Assembly: GCF_021228235.1 (NCBI RefSeq)
Contig: NZ_JAJQRG010000002.1
Coordinates: 186,001-250,000 of the forward strand
DNA: 64,000 bases
Source of the DNA: Pseudophaeobacter flagellatus
GTDB taxonomy: Bacteria > Pseudomonadota > Alphaproteobacteria > Rhodobacterales > Rhodobacteraceae
Reading direction: 5' to 3'
Under the pieces are notes generated by a model. That model made no database searches, was not told the origin of the DNA, and was given only the letters and a program-made list of their open reading frames with translations. The translations under genes and the position numbers were made by a program. Shown here piece by piece: positions 52,623-61,535 of this stretch. Every line of letters starts with the position of its first letter. The stretch's first letter is position 1.

Positions 52623-53369
52623 CTAGGGATAATAGCTGCGTACCAGGGCGGTTGCGATCAGGCTCCAGCCGTCGGCGACAACAAAGAAGGCCAGCTTGAA
52701 CGGTAGCGAGACCACGGCCGGCGGCACCATCATCATCCCCATCGACATCAGAACTGCGGCGACAACCAGGTCGATGACTAGGAAGGGCAGAAAGACCAAG
52801 AAACCGATCTGAAAGGCTCGCGAAATCTCGGACAGCAGAAAACTGGGCACCAAAACCGAGAGCGGTGCCTCGGGGGTTGGGTCGATTTTTTCCAAGCCAG
52901 GGCGCAGATCGGCAATGGCGTAAAAGGTATCGGGATCAAGCCGATTGGCCATAAAGCCGCGAAAAGGCTCCAGGCTGCGCATCATGCCGGTTTCCACATC
53001 GATCTGTTCTTCGATCAGCGGGCTGATGCCGGTTTGCCAGGCCTCGGTAAAGACCGGTTCCATCACAAAATAGGTGAGAAACAGCGCTAGGCTGATCATC
53101 ATCATGTTGGGCGGGGCCTGCTGCAGACCAATGCCCTGACGCAGAATCGACAATACGGTGACGAGAAAGGGAAAACAGGTGATCATGATCAACAGGCCGG
53201 GGGCCAGGCTGAGCACGGTAATCAGCAGGATCAGCTGGATCGAGCGGGCCGAGATCGACTGCCCGTCGCCCATCGACAAGTTCAGCTCCTGTGCCAGTGC
53301 CGCCTGCGGCAGCATCAACACTGCGCAGGCGATCAGGACAGTAAAGGCTATGGTGGCTGTACGTGTCAT
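52623..53369 (-). CDS. fliP: flagellar export apparatus protein FliP
   Basis: FliP is the main component of the type III export gate. The 248-residue protein has a cleavable signal peptide (ending QAALAQE), four membrane helices and the family motifs LLITVLSLAPGLLIMITCF, LRQGIGLQQAPPNMMMISLALFLTYFVM and FLPFLVIDLVVAAVLMSMGMMMVPP. It overlaps fliN by four bases (ATGA). It is last in a leftward fliF-fliH-fliN-fliP operon. Confidence 0.96.
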   Translation of the reverse strand: MTRTATIAFTVLIACAVLMLPQAALAQELNLSMGDGQSISARSIQLILLITVLSLAPGLLIMITCFPFLVTVLSILRQGIGLQQAPPNMMMISLALFLTYFVMEPVFTEAWQTGISPLIEEQIDVETGMMRSLEPFRGFMANRLDPDTFYAIADLRPGLEKIDPTPEAPLSVLVPSFLLSEISRAFQIGFLVFLPFLVIDLVVAAVLMSMGMMMVPPAVVSLPFKLAFFVVADGWSLIATALVRSYYP

Positions 53370-53662
53370 CCCAGGCCGTTTTGCAAATCGGCAATCTCGG
53401 TCAGGCGCACCGCCAGTTGACCGGCTTGATCGCCTTCCATTTCTTCAAGCTGACCACGGGCGACTAGGCGGTCCCCAACATAGAGATCAACGGGATCATC
53501 GACGCGCTTGTCCAGCGCCAGAATGGCATTTTCGCCCAGGCTGACCAGTTCACGCACCAGGGGACGGGCCTTGCCAACCGAGACAACCACCTCGACGGGA
53601 ACCGACACAAAGGGGTTGGAGGCATCGGTGGCTTTCTTCTTGAGATCGTCGGCGTCATCCAT
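53366..53662 (-). CDS. fliN: flagellar motor switch protein FliN
   Basis: FliN is a C-ring component involved in switching and export. The 98-residue protein is nearly all SpoA/FliN domain: VSVPVEVVVSVGKARPLVRELVSLGENAILALDKRVDDPVDLYVGDRLVARGQL. The end (GQLAVRLTEI) is typical. It is shorter than enterobacterial FliN (137 residues) because it lacks most of the N-terminal extension. ATG 53662 overlaps fliH by eight bases. Confidence 0.93.
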   Translation of the reverse strand: MDDADDLKKKATDASNPFVSVPVEVVVSVGKARPLVRELVSLGENAILALDKRVDDPVDLYVGDRLVARGQLEEMEGDQAGQLAVRLTEIADLQNGLG

Positions 53663-54254
53663 AATTTCTGTCCTCTTTAACGTGATAGGTGAAGGCGTCG
53701 ATTGAATCCTTGATGGATTCAACCAGCCCTGAACTGTCTATTTCGCGTTCGGTACTACCAACCCGCAGATAGGCTTGACCCGGCGCGAGCTGCTCGTCTT
53801 CCTGAACCTGAACCGGGGTTGAAAATGCATCGGGCAACAGGGCGCGCACGGCGGCGCTTTCGCCCGGTGAGGCAAAGATGCTCATCGGTTGGTCGGTGTG
53901 GAATTTTGCCATATCAACCATCTGATCGACGATGTGGTGACCAAAGGTCGCCGCCATGGTGTCGGGCAAGACTGCACTGGTCAGAACTTTGAACATCGGA
54001 TCCAGCGATTCGATCAGCTGCGATTGCGCCTCTTTGAAGGTGAAGTTCAGATCCTCTAGCGAGCTTGCCAAAGTGGCGGAAACCTTGGTGTTTTCCTTGT
54101 CTTTTGCGGTCACGGCATCTTCCCAGCCGGCGCTATAGCCCTTTTCAAAAGACACCAAGCGTTCCTCTTCGATCACCTCTTCCGAGACCTCGGAAACAGC
54201 TGTGGGAACGATGACTGCGGTGCCAAAATCTTCTAGTAGGTGAGTAATGCCCAT
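53655..54254 (-). CDS. fliH: flagellar assembly protein FliH
   Basis: FliH regulates the export ATPase FliI and links it to the C-ring. The 199-residue protein has an acidic N-terminal half with a GYSAGWEDAVTAKD helix and a C-terminal half of FliH/YscL type, with IDSSGLVESIKDSIDAFTYH at the end. Similarity is weak, as usual for this family, so the call leans on its place between fliF and fliN. It shares one base with the fliF stop. Confidence 0.78.
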   Translation of the reverse strand: MGITHLLEDFGTAVIVPTAVSEVSEEVIEEERLVSFEKGYSAGWEDAVTAKDKENTKVSATLASSLEDLNFTFKEAQSQLIESLDPMFKVLTSAVLPDTMAATFGHHIVDQMVDMAKFHTDQPMSIFASPGESAAVRALLPDAFSTPVQVQEDEQLAPGQAYLRVGSTEREIDSSGLVESIKDSIDAFTYHVKEDRNYG

Positions 54255-55909
54255 TATGCGCGCTCCTCATTTTCTTCAAGCCAGCCCCGAAGGATCTGGA
54301 CAGTTTCTTCTTGGCGTTCGCCGATCATGTCGCGCAGGCGGTCAACCGGGTTTTCGCTGCCGCCGCCAAGTGCGGGCAGGCCACCCATATCGCCTATGCC
54401 GCCGAACTGGCCGTTGCCATCCTGAATTTCACCATCCAGGGCCATGTTGGAGCCAAGATCCGGGTTCATCATGAAATCGCCCATGCCGGGAGCGGTGCCC
54501 ATAGCTGGCAGTTCCGGAAGCCCACCCATGTCGGGTGCATCCGGGGCGCCAAGAGCGGGCAGACCTTCGTTTTTGCCGGCCAGAATCGGGCGTACTACAA
54601 AGAGGCCAAGCACCAGGGTAACAAGCGCAAGCGCCGCGATCTGGATGATTCCCATGGCATCAAAGTAGATATTGTCCATGAAGGAGGAGGTCACTTCGGT
54701 GCCCTTCGGCTCAATGCTGGGCAGGTCCATGGATTTCAGGGTGATGACGTCACCGCGCGATTCGTCAAACCCGATAGCAGAGGAGATCAGCTCGCGCATG
54801 GCGCTCAGTTCTTCCTCGGGGCGGGGTTCAAAGATCATTTCACCAGCTTCATTAGTGACCGTAGTGCCATTAATCAGCACGGCAATTGTCAGCCGTTTGA
54901 TGGCACCAGGGCCGCGGATGATTTCTTTCTCGGTTTCCGATATCTCATAGTTCACCCGCTCGCGTGTGGCGGTGGTGTTGTTCTTGGACCCCTGGCCAGA
55001 GGCCGCATCCCCATCGGGAATATTGGAGGCAACGGTGACTTCACCGGATTGGTTGCTTGAGACATCGGCGCGTTCTTCAACATCTGTACTGATGGCGACA
55101 CGACTGGAGGGATCCACCAGCTTTTCGCGGATCGATTCTGTGTCGGTGACGGTATCAACGCTGACTTCTACTACGGCATTGCCATGTCCGACGCGGGCTT
55201 CAATCAGGCGCAGCACCCGTTCTCGAATCGACTGCGAGCGGTCATCCGTCCCAGCGCCTGCAGCAGCGGCCGCTTCGGGAGAACCGATGAGCGATCCATT
55301 GGCGTCGATCACGGCGACATTATCCACCGCAAGACCGGTGACAGCAGAAGCAACCAGAAAGCGAATCGCATTGGCCTGGGCCGGTGTGATTGGCGATCCC
55401 AAAGGCACCACAGATACGGAGGCTGTTGGATCTACGGTGCGTTGAAAGGGATTGGCGCCGGTATTGGCAATATGGACGCGGGCCTGGCTGATGTGGGGGC
55501 TGGCAACAATGGTTCGGGCCAGCTCTCCTTCTTTGGCGCGCCAGTAGGCAGCGTCAAACATCTGCGATGTGGTGCCAAACCCGGTGAGTGAATCGAGCAG
55601 CTCATAGCCACGGCCGCCATTCGCGGGCAGACCTTCGCTGGCGAGAGTCATGCGCAGCTCATCCCGGCGATCGGACGGCACAAATATAGAGCCGCCGCGT
55701 ACTTCATATGGTGTGCCAGTCTGTTCCAAAGACCGCACAACGTCCCCTGCCGAGCCACTTTCCAGCCCAGCATAGAGCAATCTCATGGTGGGCTTGCTTG
55801 CCACATGGGACATAGCAAACACGCTTGCAATGACTGCTGCTGTGGCGCCTGCCACAATCAACCGCTTGCGCGTATCCAAACCAGTCCAGACATTCTTGAT
55901 CTGCTGCAA
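54254..55909 (-). CDS. fliF: flagellar MS-ring protein FliF
   Basis: FliF builds the MS-ring in the inner membrane, on which the motor assembles. The 551-residue protein has an N-terminal membrane helix (about 17-35), a periplasmic YscJ/FliF domain (TMRLLYAGLESGSAGDVVRSLEQTGTPYEVRGG), a second helix near 430-450 (AALALVTLVLGLFVVRPIL) and a C-terminal FliG-binding end (VDRLRDMIGERQEETVQILRGWL). The start is a TTG at 55909, five bases after a strong GGAGG. The gene is divergent from fliL; the 119-bp gap holds a CtrA-like box. Confidence 0.95.
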   Translation of the reverse strand: MQQIKNVWTGLDTRKRLIVAGATAAVIASVFAMSHVASKPTMRLLYAGLESGSAGDVVRSLEQTGTPYEVRGGSIFVPSDRRDELRMTLASEGLPANGGRGYELLDSLTGFGTTSQMFDAAYWRAKEGELARTIVASPHISQARVHIANTGANPFQRTVDPTASVSVVPLGSPITPAQANAIRFLVASAVTGLAVDNVAVIDANGSLIGSPEAAAAAGAGTDDRSQSIRERVLRLIEARVGHGNAVVEVSVDTVTDTESIREKLVDPSSRVAISTDVEERADVSSNQSGEVTVASNIPDGDAASGQGSKNNTTATRERVNYEISETEKEIIRGPGAIKRLTIAVLINGTTVTNEAGEMIFEPRPEEELSAMRELISSAIGFDESRGDVITLKSMDLPSIEPKGTEVTSSFMDNIYFDAMGIIQIAALALVTLVLGLFVVRPILAGKNEGLPALGAPDAPDMGGLPELPAMGTAPGMGDFMMNPDLGSNMALDGEIQDGNGQFGGIGDMGGLPALGGGSENPVDRLRDMIGERQEETVQILRGWLEENEERA

Positions 55910-55967
55910 TGTAACCTCCGTCGCACCGGCATTCTGTCCGGCGTGACCCCTTTTTGACCGAGGGGCC

Positions 55968-55982
55968 TTAACATTCGGTTAG
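55968..55982. promoter_or_regulatory. CtrA-like box between fliF and fliL
   Basis: TTAACATTCGGTTAG matches TTAA-N7-TTAA with one deviation, again TTAG in one half. It lies 58 bp upstream of the fliF start and 46 bp upstream of the fliL start, so it could serve both divergent promoters. Confidence 0.5.
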
Positions 55983-56028
55983 TCCCTCAGGGGTTATGAA
56001 GGCTTTGCACGACGTTTTAGGAAAAGCC

Positions 56029-56553
56029 ATGACAGACGCTGTAGTGAATGCGGAAGAAGACGCAACAAAGCCCAAAAGCAAACTGCCCCTTATCATTGGG
56101 GTCGTCCTTGCAATTGCAGGTGGCGGTGGCGGTTTTTTTGCGGTCTCGTCAGGGCTGCTTCCTTTTGGTCAATCCGCGGAACACGCTGAGGTTTCCGCGG
56201 CTGTAGCAGCGCCAGAAGGCGTAGATAGTGGTGAGTCGGCGGCAGATATTGCCCAGCTCGCCTTCATCGAGATGGAACCCATTGTGATTACGCTGCGCAA
56301 AGCAAGCGGCATTAAACACTTGCGGTTCAGCGCACAACTAGAGGTGGATAAGATCCACCAGGCCGAGGTCGAAAAAGTCCTCCCCCGTGTAGTCGATGTA
56401 CTGAATAGCTATCTTCGTGCCTTGGAGCTTGAGGATCTGTCGGATCCGATGGCGCTGCCAAGACTGCGCGCGCAGATGCTGCGGCGAATCAACATAGCCA
56501 CCGGACAGGGGCGTGTGCGTGATTTGCTGATCATGGAATTCGTACTGAACTAG
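56029..56553 (+). CDS. fliL: flagellar basal body-associated protein FliL
   Basis: FliL surrounds and supports the stator. The 174-residue protein has a cytoplasmic acidic start, one membrane helix (about 19-39, glycine-rich), a linker and a periplasmic FliL domain with FIEMEPIVITLRKASGIKHLRFSAQLEV. The end (GQGRVRDLLIMEFVLN) is typical. I prefer ATG 56029, with AGGA eight bases upstream, over ATG 55996. Confidence 0.92.
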   Translation: MTDAVVNAEEDATKPKSKLPLIIGVVLAIAGGGGGFFAVSSGLLPFGQSAEHAEVSAAVAAPEGVDSGESAADIAQLAFIEMEPIVITLRKASGIKHLRFSAQLEVDKIHQAEVEKVLPRVVDVLNSYLRALELEDLSDPMALPRLRAQMLRRINIATGQGRVRDLLIMEFVLN

Positions 56554-56563
56554 GAGTAACGGG

Positions 56564-57040
56564 ATGGACCTTATTGCTGATATCCTGCTTGCAGCAGGGG
56601 CCCTTGGGGCCGGATTTTATTGTCTGGTGCTCTCGCGCCGACTCAAGCGGTTCAATGACCTGGAAAAAGGTGTCGGCGGTGCCGTTGCTGTTCTTTCCTC
56701 ACAAGTAGATGACTTAAATAAGTCTTTTGTAACGGCCCGCAAGGTGACCGAGGGCTCTAGCCAGGCGCTGGATCAGCTGACAGGGCGCGCCGAACAGGTG
56801 GCGCAGCGGCTAGAGCTGATGATGGCTTCTATGCATGACATGCCCGAGGCGGGTGCCGCAGCCCCACAGCGCAACCGCGAGATGGCTGCTGCAGAGGCGG
56901 AAGAGCGTGATGCCTTGGCCGTGGCCTATGAGACCAGCCGAGCGGCGGAAGCTGCGCCAGAACCTGTGGCGGAAGAGTCCGGAAAATCGGCAGGCGTGAT
57001 GTTCGTACGTCACAACCGTGACAAGAATCGGGTAGCGTGA
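56564..57040 (+). CDS. membrane-anchored coiled-coil protein in the flagellar cluster
   Basis: I do not recognise a family. The 158-residue protein has an N-terminal membrane helix (IADILLAAGALGAGFYCLVLSRRLKRF) and a short coiled-coil-like segment (about 30-85). An alanine/glutamate-rich linker leads to a basic tail (MFVRHNRDKNRV). It begins 10 bp after fliL and shares one base with motE. Position suggests a stator- or basal-body-linked accessory role, but that is inference. Confidence 0.72.
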   Translation: MDLIADILLAAGALGAGFYCLVLSRRLKRFNDLEKGVGGAVAVLSSQVDDLNKSFVTARKVTEGSSQALDQLTGRAEQVAQRLELMMASMHDMPEAGAAAPQRNREMAAAEAEERDALAVAYETSRAAEAAPEPVAEESGKSAGVMFVRHNRDKNRVA

Positions 57041-57660
57041 TGAGCACGAAGAAAGCAAAATCCAAAAATCCGGTACGCAGCCGCAGCAGTGCGCTGATGA
57101 TGCTGTCCTTTCTATTGATCGGCTCGGCGTTGGTCCGCCTTGGCATGGAAGCAGGCCCTGCGATCGCACGGGAAGTTTCCAGCATGGATAAAGATGGGGC
57201 CGAATCGCAGAATGATGGCGGCGCGTTGCACCGCGATGGCATGCCGTCTTCGGCGGAACTGCAGGCGATGCTGGCAGCCTTTCGGGAACGCGAAGCCGTA
57301 TTGGAAGCGCGTGAAGCGGAGATTGAAGACCGCCAGAAGGCCCTGGGAATCGCCGATGCCGCGATTGATCGCAAATTGGCAGCTCTGGAGCAGGCCGAGG
57401 AAGCGTTGCGCTCTACCCTGGCGCTGGCGGATGGCGCCACCGAGGCAGATGTCGGCCGACTGACCACCGTTTACGAACAGATGAAGCCAAAAGAATCGGC
57501 AGCCCTGTTTGAAGAGATGGATCCCAATTTCGCCGCTGGTTTCCTGGCCCGTATGCGACCCGAAGCAGCAGCTGGCATCATGGCCGGTCTGAGCCCAGAA
57601 GCTGCCTATACCATCAGTGTTGTGATGGCAGGCCGCAACAGCGGTGTTCCCAAGGAATAA
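57040..57660 (+). CDS. MotE family protein
   Basis: The 206-residue protein has an N-terminal membrane helix (about 17-35), a coiled coil (about 70-130, EREAVLEAREAEIEDRQKAL) and a C-terminal MgtE-intracellular-like motif, KESAALFEEMDPNFAAGFLARM and SPEAAYTISVVMAGR. MotE in rhizobia is a periplasmic chaperone for MotC. Here the orientation of the signal helix fits a periplasmic or membrane protein. ATG 57040 overlaps the preceding stop by one base; motA follows 76 bp later. Confidence 0.8.
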   Translation: MSTKKAKSKNPVRSRSSALMMLSFLLIGSALVRLGMEAGPAIAREVSSMDKDGAESQNDGGALHRDGMPSSAELQAMLAAFREREAVLEAREAEIEDRQKALGIADAAIDRKLAALEQAEEALRSTLALADGATEADVGRLTTVYEQMKPKESAALFEEMDPNFAAGFLARMRPEAAAGIMAGLSPEAAYTISVVMAGRNSGVPKE

Positions 57661-57736
57661 CTTGTCTCTAGCGCTCAGGCTTTCTTAATCAGACTCGCCT
57701 AGGCTTGGGTAAAGCAATTAGATTTGGAGTGACCCT

Positions 57737-58606
57737 ATGGTCGGAATTGTAGGTATCCTGATTATCTTTGTCATGGTGTTCGGCGGGTATCTGCTGGCGG
57801 GTGGCAAAATGGGGATTATTCTTAAATCCCTACCCTTTGAGTTGATGATGATTGGCGGTGCTGCAGTTGGGGCATTCTTGATCAGCAACGATATGAGCAG
57901 CGTCAAGCATACCCTCAAAGATCTGGGTAAGGTGTTCAAGGGGCCCAAGTGGAAGTCGGATGACTATCGCGATTTGCTCTGCCTGTTGTTTTCCTTGATC
58001 CGTATTGCCCGTGCTAACCCGGTCGAGGTTGAACAGCACATCGAGGACCCCGAAAATTCATCCGTTTTCAACAAATACCCGAAAATTCTGGCCGATGGCG
58101 AGGCGGTGAACCTGATCTGCGACACCATGCGCTCGGCTTCGATGAACTATGATGATCCGCATCAGGTTGAAGAGGTGCTGGAAAAACGCATGGACGCTAA
58201 CCACCACCACGCACTGCACTCCAGCCACGCGTTGCAGACCATGGCCGATGGCCTGCCTGCTTTGGGAATTGTGGCTGCGGTTCTGGGCGTGATCAAGACG
58301 ATGGCCGCGATCGACCAGCCACCTGAGGTGCTGGGCAAGATGATTGGTGGCGCGCTTGTCGGGACATTCCTTGGGGTTTTCCTGGCCTATGGCCTGGTCG
58401 GTCCTTTTGCCGACAAGGTGAAAACCATTACTGAAGAAGACTCGCACTTTTACAAATTGATCCGCGAAGTTTTGGTTGCAAACCTGCACAATCACGCGGC
58501 TGCCATCTGTATCGAAGTTGGTCGCCAGAACACACCTTCGCATATCCGCCCCGGCTTCTCTGAACTGGAAGAGGCCCTTAGATCGGTGAAACAGGACGCA
58601 GCATGA
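57737..58606 (+). CDS. motA: flagellar stator protein MotA
   Basis: MotA is the ion-channel subunit that drives rotation with MotB. The 289-residue protein has four membrane helices, two near the N-terminus and two around residues 175-225 (ALGIVAAVLGVIKTMAAI and ALVGTFLGVFLAYGLVGP). The large cytoplasmic loop between them contains the charged residues that contact FliG. GGCAGG-like spacing before ATG 57737 is weak but GGAG is present. It overlaps the next gene by four bases. Its partner motB lies in a separate unit. Confidence 0.95.
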   Translation: MVGIVGILIIFVMVFGGYLLAGGKMGIILKSLPFELMMIGGAAVGAFLISNDMSSVKHTLKDLGKVFKGPKWKSDDYRDLLCLLFSLIRIARANPVEVEQHIEDPENSSVFNKYPKILADGEAVNLICDTMRSASMNYDDPHQVEEVLEKRMDANHHHALHSSHALQTMADGLPALGIVAAVLGVIKTMAAIDQPPEVLGKMIGGALVGTFLGVFLAYGLVGPFADKVKTITEEDSHFYKLIREVLVANLHNHAAAICIEVGRQNTPSHIRPGFSELEEALRSVKQDAA

Positions 58607-61167
58607 TTTGGCGCGCATTTGCGATAGCCGCCCTTGGCGTGGCGGCGGGCTCAGCCCAGGCACAGACCATTGTCACCCGTTCCGGGGAACATGATGGCTT
58701 CTCTCGCTTGGTCATGCGCCTGCCCGATGGTGCCACATGGTCGTTGAACCAGTCTGGGCGGTCGGCAAGCCTTAGACTGAATGCGCCTTCGGCCGTCTTT
58801 GATACGTCGCGGGTGTTTGATCTGATCCCGCGCAAGCGGTTGCAGCAGATCAGCCAGAGCGGTGCAGGGCAACCCCTGCAGATGGCTTTGGGATGTGATT
58901 GCAAGATCCGCTCTTACCTGCAAAGCAATGGGTATCTGGTTGTCGATATTGCTGATGGGGATGGCAGTCCGGTGGGTAATATGCAGGTGGCCAGAAATCT
59001 GGGTGCCGCGCCGGTGCCATCCGTCTTTGGCAACCTCTCTCTTGGTGCGCCTGTGGACATGCCAGCACAACAGCCGATGAATTCTGCGCCCGCGGCTGCG
59101 GGCTATCGTTTCAATCTGACACAGGGTGCGGTTGCCGATGCGCGCATGGCTTTGCGCCAAAATTCGAACCTGCGCCCTAATCCCGCTGGCGGTGCTGCTG
59201 CGCAGCTACGCGCGGCAGAAACAGAGACAGCGCCAGCCAAGACCAGCGCAGAACTGGCCGCCGAATCGGCTCGTTTTGCCGAGCCTGAGCCGATTGGATC
59301 TCGTGGTGCTGCGGTTCTGGCGGCTGGCCTGGAGGCCGAATTGGGGTTGAACCAGCCGCAGGTTGCCGCGCCAGAGAAACCTGCGCCAGAAGACAAGAAC
59401 CGGGAATTGCCCGAGGTTAATCTGTTGCTTAATATGGATGAAACCGCGCGGGCTGCCATTGTCAATGCGTCCGAACACCGTCTGTTGCAACAGATTGGCC
59501 GGGCCGCAAACCAGGGCCTGCTGGATGTGGCCCAGGCAGAGGTCGACGGCAATCGCCCGTTGGAAACGCTGGGCCGTTCAGATCGGCCGCTGAACCCGCT
59601 GGATAATGTTTCGGTGACTTCGGCGATTGACCGCCAGACTGGGCTGTTTGCAACCCGTGATCCGGCGACAAAAGCGGATGACCACTGCTTGCCAGATCGT
59701 CAGATCGCGGTGCATAGCTGGGGAAATGAGAGTTCTTTTTCGGATCAGCTTGGCCCATTGCGGGGCGCCCTGGTGCGAGAGTTTGACGATATTAACCCGG
59801 CCAGCGTGCGGGCCTTGGCCAAGCTGTATCTCTATTTCGGCTTTGGAGCAGAGGCACGTTCTACCCTGGCGATGCTGCCACCCGAACGGGTCGATCCTGG
59901 GGAGCAGGCGACACTTTTGGCGATGGCGGATCTGATGGATGGCCGGGATCTTGGTATCAACCATCCGTTTTCCGGTCAGCAGGGCTGCAACAGCGAAGCC
60001 GCACTTTGGTCTGTTTTGGCGGATGACAGCCTGCGCAAGACAGCCAATACCGATGCTATCCAGCAGGGGTTTGCCAGATTGCCGGTGCATCTGCGGGTGA
60101 ACTTTGGCCCTCAGCTCAGCGCTTTGTTTGCCGAATCCGAAGAGCTTCACATTGCTGAGGCGATTCTTCGCTCGGTTGGTCGTACCGGTATGGAACATGT
60201 GCCTGAACTGAACCTGGCAGAGGCCGCGATCGCTGAGTTGGAAGGTGATACCAATGTTGTCGCCGAGAAGCTGACCGACGAAGTGGCCGGGCGGACTGAA
60301 AGCGCACCAACGGCTTTGATTGACCTGATCACACTCAGCTATAACGAGCGCAAGGCTTTGTCGCCGGATGTGCCAGAGTTGATCGCCTCTTACGAATTGG
60401 AAAGCCGGGATACCGAATTGGGGGCGGCTCTGCGTCAGGCTGGCGTGATGGCGCTGGCCTTGACCGGACAGTTCCCGCAGGCCTTTGATGAAATGCAGAA
60501 TGTGACCCGCCGTGATGGGCCCGCCGCGCGGGTCGACGTGATCGAGCCTTTGATGACGCTGCTGACCGAACGGGCCGATGACGTGACCTTCCTGCAGTAT
60601 GCCCTGGTATTTGCCGGTCGGGCGACCGCCGCAGAAGCCGCCCCAGTGGCGGAAATCATGGCGCGCCGCTTGTTGGATCTCGGCTTTGCCGAGCAGGCGC
60701 AATCGCTGCTGCAAAAGCTGGCGCTGGAGCCTGAAAACAAGGATCGTCGCCTGATGATGGCGGAAACCGCCTTGGCGCTGGGCAAACCGCATAACGCCTT
60801 GGTTGAGCTGATGGGGCTGGACGGCTCTGCTGCGAACCGGATGCGGGCCGAAGCCCTGTGGCGCAATGGTGAATATGCCCGCTCGGGTGAGTATATGCTG
60901 GCCGAAGAAGAAGTGAACGCTGCGGCGCGTGGGTTCTGGCATTCGGAAAATTCAGAGGGGCTTGAGGCCCTGACCGCCGATGAGAATGCCCCTTTTGGCC
61001 AGGTCGCGACAGTGACCACCCAGATCTCTGAGATCAGCCAGGATCCGGAAGGCCTGTCACCGCTGGCCCATGCTCGCGCTCTGGTCGACAGCAGCGTCGG
61101 CACCCGCGATAATATTCTGGATCTGCTGAACCGAGTTGATGCCGCAAATAAACCGCCCGAGAGCTAG
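58603..61167 (+). CDS. large exported TPR-like protein co-translated with motA
   Basis: The 854-residue protein has a Sec signal peptide (IWRAFAIAALGVAAGSAQAQ). A beta-rich region of about 90 residues follows, with FSRLVMRLP and YLVVDI, reminiscent of AMIN domains. Next comes an alanine/proline/glutamate-rich linker (about 120-270), and from about 390 to 850 mostly helical, TPR-like repeats. It overlaps motA by four bases and ends before a terminator. In rhizobia motC occupies a similar place; similarity to MotC could not be judged, so this is positional. It may be a periplasmic stator-assembly factor. Confidence 0.75.
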   Translation: MIWRAFAIAALGVAAGSAQAQTIVTRSGEHDGFSRLVMRLPDGATWSLNQSGRSASLRLNAPSAVFDTSRVFDLIPRKRLQQISQSGAGQPLQMALGCDCKIRSYLQSNGYLVVDIADGDGSPVGNMQVARNLGAAPVPSVFGNLSLGAPVDMPAQQPMNSAPAAAGYRFNLTQGAVADARMALRQNSNLRPNPAGGAAAQLRAAETETAPAKTSAELAAESARFAEPEPIGSRGAAVLAAGLEAELGLNQPQVAAPEKPAPEDKNRELPEVNLLLNMDETARAAIVNASEHRLLQQIGRAANQGLLDVAQAEVDGNRPLETLGRSDRPLNPLDNVSVTSAIDRQTGLFATRDPATKADDHCLPDRQIAVHSWGNESSFSDQLGPLRGALVREFDDINPASVRALAKLYLYFGFGAEARSTLAMLPPERVDPGEQATLLAMADLMDGRDLGINHPFSGQQGCNSEAALWSVLADDSLRKTANTDAIQQGFARLPVHLRVNFGPQLSALFAESEELHIAEAILRSVGRTGMEHVPELNLAEAAIAELEGDTNVVAEKLTDEVAGRTESAPTALIDLITLSYNERKALSPDVPELIASYELESRDTELGAALRQAGVMALALTGQFPQAFDEMQNVTRRDGPAARVDVIEPLMTLLTERADDVTFLQYALVFAGRATAAEAAPVAEIMARRLLDLGFAEQAQSLLQKLALEPENKDRRLMMAETALALGKPHNALVELMGLDGSAANRMRAEALWRNGEYARSGEYMLAEEEVNAAARGFWHSENSEGLEALTADENAPFGQVATVTTQISEISQDPEGLSPLAHARALVDSSVGTRDNILDLLNRVDAANKPPES

Positions 61168-61201
61168 GCTCTGGGAAAGCGAAAACCGTTAAAATCGCAA
61201 G

Positions 61202-61224
61202 AGGCCGTCCTGATGGGGCGGCCT
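61202..61224 (+). terminator. terminator after the motA operon
   Basis: A 9-bp stem, AGGCCGTCC (61202-61210) with GGGCGGCCT (61216-61224, one T-G pair), closes a five-base loop and is followed by TTCGTC. It lies 35 bp after the TPR gene. Confidence 0.75.
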
Positions 61225-61535
61225 TTCGTCATGGATGCTAACACTTTGTCAACGGTCTGAAACTAACTTGGATTTTAGAATAATCCCCGATTGGACAGGC
61301 AGAATGCCGTTAGCTTTACAAATCTCAGAACCGCTGAATGGCGGGGCAGGCGGGGCGTTTGCCCGCAGTGATGTCTGCCGGGCGGTTAGTCGTCCGGCCC
61401 TGAACAGGCCCCAGGCAGCAGCAGTGGCATGGCCCGCAAGATTGGGTTTTTCTGCTTTAAATCTTTCAAAATCAGCATCTTCGATATTCCTGTCCGTCTT
61501 TGGTGGGGGGCTTTTTGCCCTGCACGGATCCGGTG
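61225..61535 (+). promoter_or_regulatory. flhA upstream region
   Basis: These 311 bases hold no gene I can support; short open frames on both strands have no ribosome binding site or family likeness. A weak CtrA-like arrangement, CTAACTTGGATTTTA (61263-61277), has two deviations. No sigma-54 motif was seen. The region should carry the flhA promoter. Confidence 0.35.

Noticed and set aside
59417-59432. TTAA pair resembling a CtrA box
   Set aside because: The spacing is eight bases, not seven, and it lies inside the coding sequence of the TPR-like gene.
59578-60942. 454-codon open frame opposite the large TPR-like gene
   Set aside because: The forward frame has a signal peptide, a coupled start with motA and a terminator after it; the antisense frame lacks all of these.
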